NCBI GenBank assembly: GCA_964542765.1
Contig: CAZIVO010000060.1
Location: 1 to 21,441, forward strand
DNA from: CAZIVO01 sp964542765
GTDB taxonomy: Bacteria > Planctomycetota > UBA1135 > UBA2386
Direction: 5' to 3'
DNA length: 21,441 bases
A model generated the notes under the pieces. The model did no database searches. It saw only the letters and a list, made by a program, of their open reading frames with translations, and had not been told where the DNA came from. Position numbers and translations under genes: made by a program. Positions 1 through 8,078 of this stretch are shown here, piece after piece (within the stretch, counting starts at the first letter, position 1; each line of letters begins with the position of its first letter).

Positions 1-55
1 AGTTGCCGAGAGAGGTGCAATGACAGCAACCCTCTCGCGACCGGTATTGCCGTGA
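1..55 (+). CDS. Possible 3' end of an upstream gene
   Basis: A frame open from the left edge (first full codon at position 2) runs 17 codons to a TGA at 53-55. That TGA overlaps the GTG start of nadE as GTGA. Such overlaps are typical of translationally coupled genes, and nadE has no visible Shine-Dalgarno sequence of its own. The visible residues (ending LSRPVLP) are too few to name a family, and 17 open codons can occur by chance. The call rests only on the overlap. Confidence 0.3.
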   Translation, partial: VAERGAMTATLSRPVLP

Positions 56-1722
56 AATTTGGTCTCTGTCAGATCAACCCGACTGTTGGCGACTTTGCCG
101 GTAACAGTGACCGCATCCTTGCGGCGGTCCGTGAGGCGGCGCAAGCAGGCGCTGCGGTGGCTGTTTTCTCCGAGCTGGCCCTGTGCGGATATCCGCCGGA
201 GGATCTTTTGCTGCGGAGTTCGTTTCGTCGAGCCCACGACCGCGCTCTCGATGGCCTGGCTGGCAGGGTTCCTCCCGAGATCTCCGTCCTCCTCGGTTGT
301 CTCGCGGAGAACGAAGATGCTGGCTCGAGTGGTGGCCGCAGCCTGTTCAATGCGGTGGCCTTGCTGGAGGGGGGGCAGTGTCGGATTGTCGCGCGCAAGT
401 CTCTGCTGCCGACCTACGACGTGTTCGATGAGTCACGGTTTTTTGAGCCGTGGTCGCGACCCGAAGAGAACCTCGTTGAAATCAAGGGTTCACGTGTAGG
501 GATCCTGATATGCGAAGACGGATGGAACGATCCGGCTTTCTTCCAGGCACGAAAATACGCGTTGGATCCAATCGAAAGCCTTGTTGGCGCCGGAGCGGAG
601 ATCATCGTCAATGTTTCGGCCAGCCCGTGGCGCGGTGGGTTGGAGAGGTTTCGGTGCGAGATGATCCATGCTTCCGTTGAACGGCATGGGTTGTCGATGC
701 TGTATGTCAATCAGGTGGGGGGCAACGTCGCTCTTCAGTTTGACGGCGGCTCGCTCGCGATGGGCAAAGAAGGGTTGGCGTTCCAGCCCGCTTATTTCGA
801 AGAGGCCGTTCGCGTTGTTGATACCGAGGAGCCATGGACAGTCGGGTTGGCGGATATAAGCCTGCCGGAAATGCACCACCTCGCGCTCGTGCAAGGTATC
901 TCGGACTACGCCGTCAAGTTTGGCTTCCCGAAGGCGGTCATCGGCTTGTCGGGCGGGATCGACAGTGCTTTGACGGCGGTCCTCGCCGTCGATGCTCTGG
1001 GAGCCGAAAACGTGGTTGGCATTGCCATGCCGTCGCATTACAGCAGCGAGCACTCTCTCGAAGACGCTCGAAACTTGTCGGAGAACCTCGGCATCGAACT
1101 GCATGAACTGGGCATTGGGTCCTTGCAGGAGAGCTTTTCCGAGGTCCTCGATCCGGTGTTCGCCGGAACGGAGGCCGGGGTGGCTGAAGAAAACCTGCAA
1201 GCTCGTGCCCGCGGGAGCTTGCTGATGGCGTACGCCAACAAGTTCGGACACATGTTGCTGACGACCGGCAACAAGAGCGAGTGCGCGGTCGGCTACTGCA
1301 CCCTTTATGGCGACATGTGCGGGGCGTTGGCGGTGATCGCTGACCTGTGGAAGACCGAGGTCTGGGCGTTGGCCCGCTGGATCAATCGCGATGGCGAGCG
1401 GATTCCACAGCGTTCGATCGAAAAGCCGCCATCGGCGGAGCTTCGGCCCGATCAGTTCGATACGGATAGCCTGCCGCCTTACGAGGATCTCGATCCGGTA
1501 CTGCGCTGCTTGGTGGAAGAGGAGTTGTCGATCCGCGAGACTTCCGAGCGCACGGGCATGGCCGAGTCCATCGTTGCGGAGTTTTATCGCAAGGTGATGG
1601 CGAACGAGTTCAAGCGGTACCAGTATGCCCCGACGTTGAGGGTCAGCGGTCGCTGCTGGGGAGGGCGGCGTGTTCCGGTAGCGCATCGATTTTTGGATGA
1701 CGGCGACGGTTGCGGGTCGTGA
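52..1722 (+). CDS. nadE: Glutamine-dependent NAD+ synthetase
   Basis: Makes NAD+ from nicotinic acid adenine dinucleotide, ATP and glutamine in the cytoplasm, the last step of NAD synthesis. The 556-residue protein has the two-domain form. The N-terminal nitrilase-type glutaminase (about 1-260) shows the Glu-Lys-Cys triad: E41 in FSELALCGY, K116 in ARKSLLPTYD and C154 in GILICEDGW. The C-terminal ATP-pyrophosphatase-type synthetase has the P-loop SGGIDSA at 300-306 and the substrate region LLTTGNKSE. The GTG start at 52 is chosen because MKFGLCQINPTVGDF is the canonical beginning of the family. There is no clear ribosome-binding site, and the start overlaps an upstream TGA, suggesting coupling. 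Length fits glutamine-dependent bacterial enzymes (about 540-580). The enzyme channels its own ammonia, so no separate glutaminase is needed. Confidence 0.97.
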   Translation: MKFGLCQINPTVGDFAGNSDRILAAVREAAQAGAAVAVFSELALCGYPPEDLLLRSSFRRAHDRALDGLAGRVPPEISVLLGCLAENEDAGSSGGRSLFNAVALLEGGQCRIVARKSLLPTYDVFDESRFFEPWSRPEENLVEIKGSRVGILICEDGWNDPAFFQARKYALDPIESLVGAGAEIIVNVSASPWRGGLERFRCEMIHASVERHGLSMLYVNQVGGNVALQFDGGSLAMGKEGLAFQPAYFEEAVRVVDTEEPWTVGLADISLPEMHHLALVQGISDYAVKFGFPKAVIGLSGGIDSALTAVLAVDALGAENVVGIAMPSHYSSEHSLEDARNLSENLGIELHELGIGSLQESFSEVLDPVFAGTEAGVAEENLQARARGSLLMAYANKFGHMLLTTGNKSECAVGYCTLYGDMCGALAVIADLWKTEVWALARWINRDGERIPQRSIEKPPSAELRPDQFDTDSLPPYEDLDPVLRCLVEEELSIRETSERTGMAESIVAEFYRKVMANEFKRYQYAPTLRVSGRCWGGRRVPVAHRFLDDGDGCGS

Positions 1723-1796
1723 GAGCGGTTGGCTGGCGGAGTTCTCGCTTCTGGACCGGTGTTTTTATGTGCAAGTCGAGGCGGTAGGATCCTGTC

Positions 1797-2438
1797 ATGC
1801 CCACCGCGGAAGCTGTCGCCTTCTTTCCTCTCGCTACCGCGGCTGCTTCGGTCGCCGTTTGGCACACTCTGGCTGGTCCCGATCACTACCTGCCCCTCAT
1901 CGCTATTGGCAAGGCTCGTCGATGGAGTCTCCGCCGGGCGATGGGGATCACCATGCTCTGTGGGGTGGCCCATTGTCTGGCGAGCTTGGTGATCGTTGCG
2001 GCGGTGCTAGCAACCCTGTGCGCTGTAGGGTCCACTGCGAGCTTGCAAGTCTGGCGCTCTGATGTGGCGGGGATGTTGCTGATGGGTCTCGGTGCCGTGT
2101 TGATCATCGGTGGGCTACGGAGAAAGCGTTCTGTCGAGTTGCCTGTCGATCAAGACTCCCGTGGCCTCCGATCGTTTCCCTGGTTGCTGTTTTTGGTCTT
2201 CATTCTTGGCCCCTGTGAGTGGCTCATCCCCGCCGCTAGCACGGCGTCAGCATCGCATGGGATTTGGGGCGCGATGGTGGTGAGCGGAGTGTTTACGGCG
2301 GTCACGATTTCGACGATGGTCGCTTCGGTGGCCCTCGGCCTGGTCGGCATGCCGCAGATCTCACGGTCGCTACCGGCAGGGCTGATGGCTGGAGTGGTGA
2401 CCTTGACTTGCGGTGGCATGATGCTTGCCGGATTCTGA
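1797..2438 (+). CDS. UreH/NicO-like small membrane protein, possible metal transporter
   Basis: A 213-residue polytopic membrane protein with about six predicted helices (roughly 8-26, 48-74, 88-106, 128-146, 157-183, 193-212). Helix 1 ends in HTLAGPDHYLP (H23, D29, H30), and helix 2 carries a further His (H59 in CGVAH). This His plus Asp-His pattern resembles the metal-selecting motif of NiCoT/RcnA and UreH-like transporters, although the spacing is H-x5-DH rather than H-x4-DH. A GPCEWLIP motif (138-145) is similar to one I recall in uncharacterised members of the same superfamily. Nickel, cobalt or another divalent metal is therefore a guess from the motif only. The ATG at 1797 has a weak AGGA seven bases upstream. 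It lies 74 bp after nadE on the same strand; no functional link is evident. Confidence 0.75.
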   Translation: MPTAEAVAFFPLATAAASVAVWHTLAGPDHYLPLIAIGKARRWSLRRAMGITMLCGVAHCLASLVIVAAVLATLCAVGSTASLQVWRSDVAGMLLMGLGAVLIIGGLRRKRSVELPVDQDSRGLRSFPWLLFLVFILGPCEWLIPAASTASASHGIWGAMVVSGVFTAVTISTMVASVALGLVGMPQISRSLPAGLMAGVVTLTCGGMMLAGF

Positions 2439-2490
2439 GGCCAACGTCCAAGAGTCATCGCGCAGAGGGTGCCGACTTGGCGTTATTGGC

Positions 2491-3750
2491 TCATCGCTTT
2501 CTCGACATCGAAAGCCACCAACGTTCCGCAGCCTTGATCGCCTTGGCCGACTCCTCTGGCCGACGATAGGGCTCATAGCCAAAATCTTTTTCGGACAGGC
2601 GCAGGAGAGCGAGCGCAGCCACCCTTCGCTGCGCGACAACTTCGCTCCTCATGCATCTCAAGAGATCCGGGACGGCCTTGAGACCACGCGAAATCTCGAG
2701 GCCCACGGTCTCCGCGATCTTCTTGTCGGTTGCGCCCTTTTCGAGGGCGAGGGAAAGTCCAGCGCCTCCTCCTGTCTCGACGATCTGCGCGTACCGCCTG
2801 AATTTTCGCCGCAAAAAAAGGATGGCGAAGGACGTTTGGAGTGCGTCACCCCGTATCAACTTCCCGTCCTTGACCACCCTGTTACTGATTCCCCAGCCGC
2901 CAGATTTATTTTGGCGCTTGAGGAACATTTCGGAGCCAGCCTGGTACCACGATATTTCGCCTACTTTTTCACGGCCGGACAGGACGGCTGCTCGCTCGAG
3001 CCCGTAGTGGAAATAGAAGGAAGATCTCGCCGTGTGATCTCCGATTGAGGCGTCCTCATTCTCCATCCACTGCCAGGCCCGGTGCAGGCGTTTGCCGATG
3101 TATTCGAGGTTTTTTTGAGTCGGTGTGGCGAGGTGTTGGGCGCAGAGTTCCAGGACAGCGATACCTGCGACCGTCATCGAGGCATAGCCTCCGCCAGAAC
3201 TTCCGTAGGTGAAAGACCCGTCCGACCGCTGCATGTTTTTGGCCAGACGGTACAGACCGGACCAGTGTTTTTTGTGCACCTTGCAGCCCATGCTCACGGC
3301 GGCACGCATGCCCAGGGCGCCATACTGAGTGCAACTCAAATCCCAGTAGCCATCTGACTTCTCCTGGTAGCCGAAGCCTCCGCTCCCCACCTGATTTCTG
3401 AGCAACTTGCGAGTGTCGCTGGCGGCGATCTTCTCTCGGTTCGGGAAGTTCGGAAGATCGGCCATGACCATCAATCGGACTCCGAGTGCATAGGTCGAAG
3501 TCAGATTGGTTTTAGCCAGTCGTTCGAGGGCTTTGGCGAAAACAGGATCGTCGAGGGAGAGTTCATCGTGAACCCCAGCCAAGCACAGCAGTGCAAGTGG
3601 TCCACCGGCAGCGACCTCCAGATGTCCCAGCAAGGTAGGCCGCGACTTTTCAAGGGCCGCTCGTACGCGCGAGTCGAGACTGTTGTCTCGCTGTGCAGGG
3701 GTGGCAGCGGCCAGGATCAGAGGTATTGAACCAAGGGTGAGCCAGCGCAT
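2491..3750 (-). CDS. Secreted alpha/alpha-toroid (prenyltransferase/squalene-oxidase repeat) protein
   Basis: A 419-residue protein with a clear signal peptide (about residues 1-19, cleavage near ATPAQ). The body (about 30-325) is built of helical repeats with QW-like turns: GSGGFGYQ (122-129), RSDGSFTYGSSGGGY (175-189) and KSGGWGISN (282-290). The segment FYFHYGLERAAVLSG (245-259) is typical of planctomycete proteins in the terpenoid-cyclase-fold superfamily. The last 90 residues resemble a HEAT-type helical tail. The catalytic DxDD motif of squalene-hopene cyclase and the zinc ligands of prenyltransferases were not seen, so I read it as a non-catalytic or unknown-function extracytoplasmic toroid and not a hopanoid enzyme. 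ATG start; no strong ribosome-binding site. It is convergent with the membrane protein gene, 52 bp apart. Confidence 0.85.
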   Translation of the reverse strand: MRWLTLGSIPLILAAATPAQRDNSLDSRVRAALEKSRPTLLGHLEVAAGGPLALLCLAGVHDELSLDDPVFAKALERLAKTNLTSTYALGVRLMVMADLPNFPNREKIAASDTRKLLRNQVGSGGFGYQEKSDGYWDLSCTQYGALGMRAAVSMGCKVHKKHWSGLYRLAKNMQRSDGSFTYGSSGGGYASMTVAGIAVLELCAQHLATPTQKNLEYIGKRLHRAWQWMENEDASIGDHTARSSFYFHYGLERAAVLSGREKVGEISWYQAGSEMFLKRQNKSGGWGISNRVVKDGKLIRGDALQTSFAILFLRRKFRRYAQIVETGGGAGLSLALEKGATDKKIAETVGLEISRGLKAVPDLLRCMRSEVVAQRRVAALALLRLSEKDFGYEPYRRPEESAKAIKAAERWWLSMSRKR

Positions 3751-4139
3751 ATCGGTACGGTTACTAGATGAGCCAGGGCGAGAGGTTTCACGATGAGACT
3801 TCTTGAAACAAGCTCCAAAGGTTGTGGAGCGGTGCTAGAGGAGAAAGCCCGCGCATGGTTCTAGAGACAGGCAACCATGGTTCCGTAAGCTCTTTTTTGT
3901 CAGTCCGGCGATAGCCCGGCCCAGAAGGCGGCGCGACAAGCCGGTGCACCATGTCGAGCGTATGGCCCGCGGGATTCATTTGCTCGCGTTCTCCTCATCC
4001 ACTCCTCGAAGCTCTCGACGGCAGTTGTCTGGCCGCTCCAAACTGGCCACCCCCTGCTCGCACGCTCTCCCGGGCTTGTTTTTTGGTGTGACTGTTACTG
4101 TGCGGCTTGTGTCATGCAGCGGATATCATCACGACACCC
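3751..4139. other. Divergent intergenic region with several short inverted repeats
   Basis: This 389-bp gap separates the divergent toroid-protein and aminotransferase genes and should hold both promoters, but I cannot point to a convincing -35/-10 pair. Three short inverted repeats lie close together: GTTTCA/TGAAAC (3785-3790 with 3804-3809), GCTCCA/TGGAGC (3812-3817 with 3825-3830) and CATGGTT/AACCATG (3854-3860 with 3873-3879). A T6 run follows at 3893-3898 and another T run at about 4079-4084. The 63-codon minus-strand frame at 3788-3979 does not look like a protein. No tRNA or recognisable riboswitch was found. Confidence 0.5.
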
Positions 4140-5321
4140 ATGAACCATCCTTTTGCACACCTTGCTCAAAGATCCAAATGGCTACAGGCGGACAATCCGT
4201 TGCGAGCCTTGACCGAAGTTATCAATCGAGTGGAAGGTGGGATCAATCTCGGGCAGGGCGTCTGCGATCTGGATACGCCGCCCGCGCTCGTCGCCGGTGC
4301 AGTGGAGTCTTTGAGCGGCGGGCAAGATCGCCAGACCTACACGCATTACTCAGGCTTGGCGGAACTTCGCGAACTGGTCCGGACCAAACTCCTTGAGTTC
4401 AACGGTCTGAACTACGGCGATGACGAGGTCATGATCGCGTCTGGATCTTCAGGGGCTTTCTATGCGGCGGCGACGGTTATCCTGGAGCCGGGCGATGAGG
4501 TTATCCTGTTCGAGCCTTTCTATTCTTACCACTGGACGGCGCTGTGTTTGATGGGGGCGGTCCCGGTCAGTGTTCCACTCGAGGGTGCCGCCTTCGATCT
4601 CAACTCTGCGCGACTCAAGGAGGCCCTGACGGACCGGACTCGCGCGATCATGATCAATACGCCCGGCAATCCATCGGGCAAGGTATTCAGCAAGCGAGAA
4701 CTCGAGGAGGTCGCGGATGCCATTGCCGACACGGATGTGATCGTGTTTACCGACGAGGTCTACGAATACATGTGTTTCGATGGTGCCGAGCACGTCTCGC
4801 CGGCGAAGGTCGATGGGCTTGCGAACCGCTCACTCACCATCAGCAGCTTCAGCAAAACATTCTCGATCACCGGTTGGCGGATCGGCTACCTCGCGGGCCC
4901 ATCGGACATGGTCGAACTCGTCGGGCGAGCTTGGGATCAGATGTGTGTTTGCGCGGCGCGGCCGATGCAAAGAGGCGTTGCGCAGGCCCTCAAGGGTCTC
5001 CCAGGTAGTTTCTATGACGATTTGCAAGCGAGCTACGAGCGCAAGCGGGATCAGTTCTGCGCGGCTCTCGAGGCTGGTGGCTTCCGCTTCCATCGCCCGC
5101 AGGGGGCTTACTACGTTCTGGCGGACTACAGGGGTGTTCTGGGAGATCTGCCGCCCTACGAGGCGGTCCTCGCATTGATCGATAAGGTCGGCATCAATGG
5201 CGTTCCGGGGGATCTCTTCTTTGCCAACCCCGATCCGGTGAGATCGATTCGGTTCCAGTTCGCCGTCGATGAATCGGTCCTCGATGGGGCGTGTGAGCGT
5301 CTGGCAGGATTGAAGGGCTAG
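4140..5321 (+). CDS. Class I/II PLP-dependent aminotransferase
   Basis: Fold-type I aminotransferase of 393 residues acting in the cytoplasm, moving an amino group between an amino acid and a 2-oxo acid. Visible active-site elements (numbered from the ATG at 4140) are N177 in NTPGNPSG, D205 and Y208 in FTDEVYEY, the Schiff-base lysine K239 in SSFSKTFS, R247 in TGWRIGYLAGP, and a C-terminal Arg in SIRFQFAV that would bind the substrate carboxylate. A TTG at 4107 could extend the frame by 11 codons, but the ATG gives the usual family length. The sequence resembles the aspartate/aromatic/kynurenine-methionine aminotransferase branch; the substrate cannot be assigned. It is first of four co-directional genes, with 24 bp to the next start. 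Confidence 0.92.
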   Translation: MNHPFAHLAQRSKWLQADNPLRALTEVINRVEGGINLGQGVCDLDTPPALVAGAVESLSGGQDRQTYTHYSGLAELRELVRTKLLEFNGLNYGDDEVMIASGSSGAFYAAATVILEPGDEVILFEPFYSYHWTALCLMGAVPVSVPLEGAAFDLNSARLKEALTDRTRAIMINTPGNPSGKVFSKRELEEVADAIADTDVIVFTDEVYEYMCFDGAEHVSPAKVDGLANRSLTISSFSKTFSITGWRIGYLAGPSDMVELVGRAWDQMCVCAARPMQRGVAQALKGLPGSFYDDLQASYERKRDQFCAALEAGGFRFHRPQGAYYVLADYRGVLGDLPPYEAVLALIDKVGINGVPGDLFFANPDPVRSIRFQFAVDESVLDGACERLAGLKG

Positions 5322-5345
5322 GCCTTGCCCGGTCGAGCGAGGAAC

Positions 5346-7673
5346 ATGTTTCGACCGATCTTTTTTGCGTTGGCTCTCGCCGCCGGACCTTTGGCGGATC
5401 GGTGTTCGGCGCAGTCGTCTGCCTTGTTTCGTCAGGCTTGCCTGGATGCGACCACCGATGGTTTGGTCGTCAATATCGCCGCGCATCCCGATGATGAATC
5501 CGCCCGCACCATGGTCATGCTTCGGAGGAAGTACGGCCTGAGGACGGTCACGATCTACACGACATCCGGAGGAGGCGGGCAAAATGCGATTGGCAGGAGG
5601 ATTGGTAAGGCTCTTGCGATGATTCGTGTGCGCGAGACGCTTGCTGCTGCTCGACATACAGGAGTGGAGGTCCACTGGCTCGGACTCCCTGACTTTGGCT
5701 ATTCCAAGACGAGCGAGGAATCGATGCGCTCTTGGGGGAGGAGCAAGCTGATCGATGGCATGAGGACCCGAATCGAAGAGTTGGATCCCGATCTGGTCTT
5801 CACCAACCACCGCCCGGACTCCGGCCATGGCCATCACCGGGCATCTGCGGTGGCCATTCATGAGATCCTCGTGGCGCGCGGGGCCGACCGTAAGACACCC
5901 TTGTACCAGAAGATCTTCGCAAGCGGTTCGGAGGCATCGCCGACCACCGAGCCGGATGTCGTATTCGACCCTTCCGAACTCGACCCGGCTCGCGGCACCA
6001 CCTATGCACGTCAGGCCCATGATGGCTTGCTGGAGCACCGAACTCAGGGCCCCTGGACAGAGCATGACCCTGCCGACATCGACGTCGAGCGGTGGACGTT
6101 GGTGTTGCCGCAAGGGAAGGGTGTAGAGAGCAACCCGTTCGAGCACGTCGGTTCCGTTCTGGCAGAGCCGGCATTCAGGCGCGTCTGGTCCGATCTCGGG
6201 CATGACGTAGGCCGGCTGGAACTTGCTCTTCGGCGCTTTGGTGAGGACCGTCGGGTGGCGGAACATGTGCGTGACGCCCAGGTTCTCCTGCCTCTCTTGC
6301 GAGCGGCAGGCAAGAGGCTGGACGGCATTGCCGACGGAGTCTCAGCGCAGCGGCGATTGCACCGTCGCCTGAGTGCCTTGCAGCAGGTGATTCTTCTCGG
6401 GTCTGGTGTTCAGGTAGAAGCGAGCCTTGCAAGTGAGAGGCTTCCCGAGTTTGGAGAAGGAATTGCGCGCGTTGTCGTGCACGCACGCGACAGAAGCCTC
6501 ATCCGTGATGTGAGGGCAGAGTGCAGGGGCGTTCGGGGGAAGCCGATCGACCCGAAAGCACCGGATGAGAGCCGCTTGCAGATTGCTTTCCCGGTGTCGC
6601 CAAGATCTGCAAGCGCCGAGGATGGCGGCGTGTCTGCCGAGCCGGATTGGGTGGAAGTTGACGTTTCTTTCGCTCTCGCGGGTCAGGATTTCACCGTTCG
6701 GCATCGACTCGCCGGCCGTGTTGTCCCGACTCTCCAAGCCAAATGGGATCGCGACGTTGCACTGGTGCCACGGGGTGAACGAACGGCGAGGATCTTCGTG
6801 TTGCAGCTTGCGTACTCGGGCGACAGCAGTATCGAGAGCGCGGTTGAGTTGGAGGCTCCGGAAGGTTTCGAGGTGACAGCATCCCCGGAGTTCGTCAAGT
6901 TGTCCGCGACGCGCCGAGAGATGCGCGTGCTGGTTAGCGCCACTTCGAATCACGGGTTGGCTGACCGTGGAAGTCTGCGTGCGAAATTTGCCTCGCAGGC
7001 CTCGGTTATTTCCCTTGAGCCTATCAAGGTTGAGCGTGCGCCCGACTTGCGAGTGGGTTTGGTTCGTGGTCCTGACGACACCCTGCACCGAACCCTCGAA
7101 GATCTTGGCGTGTCATTCGAATTGCTGGACGAGAAGAATCTTGCAGTCGCCGACCTCGGTGAGTTCTCGACCGTGGTCTTGGATATCCGCTCTTACCATC
7201 ACCGCACAGATCTTGAGCATCACCGTGACCGGCTTTTGGACTTTTGTCGGCAGGGTGGTCGGATCCTCGTCTTCTACCACAAGCCAGGAGAATGGAACAA
7301 AAGTGAGGACAGGCCTCTTCTGGCACCGTACGCGCTCGAGGTCAGCAATCTGAGGGTGAGCCAGGAAGATGCCCGGGTTCGATTTCTGAAGCCGCGGCAT
7401 CGCCTTTGGAATGTTCCGTATCACATCACCGAAGAAGATTTCCGCGACTGGTCCCAAGAGCGAGGCTTGAACTTTCCGAGTGAGTGGGACGAGAAGGCTT
7501 GGACCCCGATATTGGCGATGGCAGATGATGGCGAAGACCCGCTCAAGGGAGCTCTGCTGGTCGCTGGATATGGAAATGGTGATTATGTTTATTGCTCGCT
7601 TGCGCTGTATCGCCAGTTGCGCCGAGGGCACCACGGCGCTGCCAGGATTCTCGTGAACCTTCTGACAAAGTGA
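5346..7673 (+). CDS. Exported PIG-L (LmbE) family deacetylase with C-terminal ThuA/GATase-like domain
   Basis: A 775-residue exported protein. The ATG at 5346 is preferred over a TTG at 5325 because the signal peptide MFRPIFFALALAAG begins there; GAGGA lies just upstream but very close. The N-terminal PIG-L domain (about 38-190) has the zinc motif AAHPDDES, with H47 and D50 as probable ligands and D49 as general base, and the third ligand H164 in HGHHRAS. Known members hydrolyse N-acetyl groups of GlcNAc-type sugars. Residues about 466-560 look like a beta-sandwich (NEW3-type) domain. Residues about 564-775 look like a class I glutamine-amidotransferase/ThuA-like fold without a visible catalytic Cys nucleophile. 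From memory, this architecture occurs in planctomycetes and Bacteroidetes. Its TGA stop overlaps the ATG of the HIT gene. Confidence 0.88.
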   Translation: MFRPIFFALALAAGPLADRCSAQSSALFRQACLDATTDGLVVNIAAHPDDESARTMVMLRRKYGLRTVTIYTTSGGGGQNAIGRRIGKALAMIRVRETLAAARHTGVEVHWLGLPDFGYSKTSEESMRSWGRSKLIDGMRTRIEELDPDLVFTNHRPDSGHGHHRASAVAIHEILVARGADRKTPLYQKIFASGSEASPTTEPDVVFDPSELDPARGTTYARQAHDGLLEHRTQGPWTEHDPADIDVERWTLVLPQGKGVESNPFEHVGSVLAEPAFRRVWSDLGHDVGRLELALRRFGEDRRVAEHVRDAQVLLPLLRAAGKRLDGIADGVSAQRRLHRRLSALQQVILLGSGVQVEASLASERLPEFGEGIARVVVHARDRSLIRDVRAECRGVRGKPIDPKAPDESRLQIAFPVSPRSASAEDGGVSAEPDWVEVDVSFALAGQDFTVRHRLAGRVVPTLQAKWDRDVALVPRGERTARIFVLQLAYSGDSSIESAVELEAPEGFEVTASPEFVKLSATRREMRVLVSATSNHGLADRGSLRAKFASQASVISLEPIKVERAPDLRVGLVRGPDDTLHRTLEDLGVSFELLDEKNLAVADLGEFSTVVLDIRSYHHRTDLEHHRDRLLDFCRQGGRILVFYHKPGEWNKSEDRPLLAPYALEVSNLRVSQEDARVRFLKPRHRLWNVPYHITEEDFRDWSQERGLNFPSEWDEKAWTPILAMADDGEDPLKGALLVAGYGNGDYVYCSLALYRQLRRGHHGAARILVNLLTK

Positions 7674-8020
7674 TGGATGACGACTTTTATTGCGACGAGG
7701 TTTTGAGCGGTCGAACTTCGGTTCGCGTCGTGACGGAGACCGAGCACGTTCTTGCTTATCACCACACCCGGCCGCATTGGCCTGTCCATATCGTGGTGAT
7801 CCCCAAATCCCACGTACCATCCCTGATAGACCTCGGTGATGCGGACTCGTCGATCCTGGGGGATCTGCTTGATGTTGTCCGGTTGGTTGCGAAGGAGGTC
7901 ACTGCCGAGCACGGAGCCTGTCGTGTGATCACAAATCTGGGAGAATATCAGGACTCGAAACACCTCCATTTTCATGTCAATTCCGGTGATCCGGAGAATG
8001 TAGATAACGGCTCCGCTTGA
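7673..8020 (+). CDS. HIT family (HINT/PKCI-like) nucleotide-binding protein
   Basis: A 115-residue histidine-triad protein. The signature H97-L-H99-F-H101-V is near the C-terminus, with H99 the likely catalytic nucleophile, and the sheet region HIVVIPKSHVPSL matches the family. HINT-type enzymes cleave nucleoside phosphoramidates or related nucleotidyl conjugates; the substrate here is unknown. The ATG at 7673 shares its A with the TGA of the deacetylase gene (TGATG), so translation is probably coupled. Upstream in-frame starts exist, but they lie inside the deacetylase gene and add residues unlike the family. Length and start (FYCDEVLSGRTSVRVV, close to the terminus) fit HINT proteins. Confidence 0.92.
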   Translation: MDDDFYCDEVLSGRTSVRVVTETEHVLAYHHTRPHWPVHIVVIPKSHVPSLIDLGDADSSILGDLLDVVRLVAKEVTAEHGACRVITNLGEYQDSKHLHFHVNSGDPENVDNGSA

Positions 8021-8078
8021 CCATGTTTTTGGCGACGCCACAACTCCGCAATCCGTCTCACCGCTGAGAATACATACA

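Noticed and set aside
490..1686. Long minus-strand open frame (398 codons) opposite nadE
   Set aside because: It is fully antisense to a well-supported nadE gene, and the translation has no recognisable domain and odd composition; it reflects GC-rich codon bias.
2448..2480. Imperfect stem CCAAGAGTC/GACTTGG between the convergent genes as a terminator
   Set aside because: The stem has a two-base bulge and a 17-nt loop, and there is no T tract on either side.
4830..6266. Long minus-strand open frame (478 codons) opposite the aminotransferase and deacetylase genes
   Set aside because: It spans two real genes on the other strand and matches no family; it is a compositional shadow.
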